Part shown: positions 5,136-5,160 of the stretch, piece by piece
Layout: every line of letters starts with the position of its first letter
How positions within the stretch are numbered: position 1 is the first letter of the stretch
Source: Clostridiales bacterium UBA8960
GTDB taxonomy: Bacteria; Bacillota; Clostridia; Peptostreptococcales; Acidaminobacteraceae
DNA: 5,160 nt
Direction of reading: 5' to 3'
Assembly (NCBI GenBank): GCA_003482695.1
Contig: DMYC01000215.1
Coordinates: 1 to 5,160, forward strand
Notes under the pieces: generated by a model
What the model was told of the DNA's origin: nothing
Databases searched by the model: none
Seen by the model: only the letters and a program-made list of their open reading frames with translations
Translations under genes and position numbers: made by a program

Positions 5136-5160
5136 AAATACATGTATCGCTGTTCATGGG

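Overview
The window looks like chromosomal DNA from a low-to-mid GC Firmicute, probably an anaerobic Clostridia member. This rests on strong AGGAGG-type ribosome binding sites, an extended -10 promoter, the style of the LipA, MsrB and sirtuin proteins, and a DUF1538 membrane protein paired with a PII-like protein. The genus cannot be fixed from the sequence alone. Six protein-coding genes fill almost all of it, with no gene-free stretch longer than about 300 bases.

Left half, minus strand, in transcription order: lipA (lipoyl synthase, start moved to 3205), then a head-to-head pair of 27-bp palindromes, then a 493-residue membrane protein made of two DUF1538 halves, then a 235-residue protein with two PII-like domains whose ATG overlaps the stop of the membrane gene by one base (TAATG). 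The last two form a tightly coupled cassette that looks like a transporter plus its PII-type sensor. Both partners are internally duplicated. A further perfect copy of the palindrome sits at 1-27, just beyond the PII gene.

Right half, plus strand: a small VOC/glyoxalase-fold gene, msrB (methionine-R-sulfoxide reductase) and a sirtuin deacylase. The sirtuin most likely begins at a GTG inside the end of msrB. The left and right gene blocks diverge from a roughly 120-bp control region (3206-3324) that carries candidate promoters in both directions. The VOC gene is odd: the ATG placed ideally behind its AGGAGG is followed at once by TAA, after which the frame continues with the first conserved strand of the family. 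It is either a codon-2 nonsense mutant, a sequencing error, or a start-stop arrangement.

Repeats are the other theme. Four copies of a 27-bp REP-like palindrome (arms TGATCAGGGGGTC) lie at the 3' ends of genes, and one of them supplies the stop codon of the sirtuin gene. After the last copy lies a 125-bp element with 29-bp terminal inverted repeats (28/29 matching) and a smaller nested hairpin. It is a candidate miniature mobile element or structured RNA.

No tRNA, rRNA, CRISPR array, riboswitch or transposase gene was recognised. The strongest candidates for something undescribed are the duplicated DUF1538/PII pair, the ATG-TAA start of the VOC gene, and the two repeat families.
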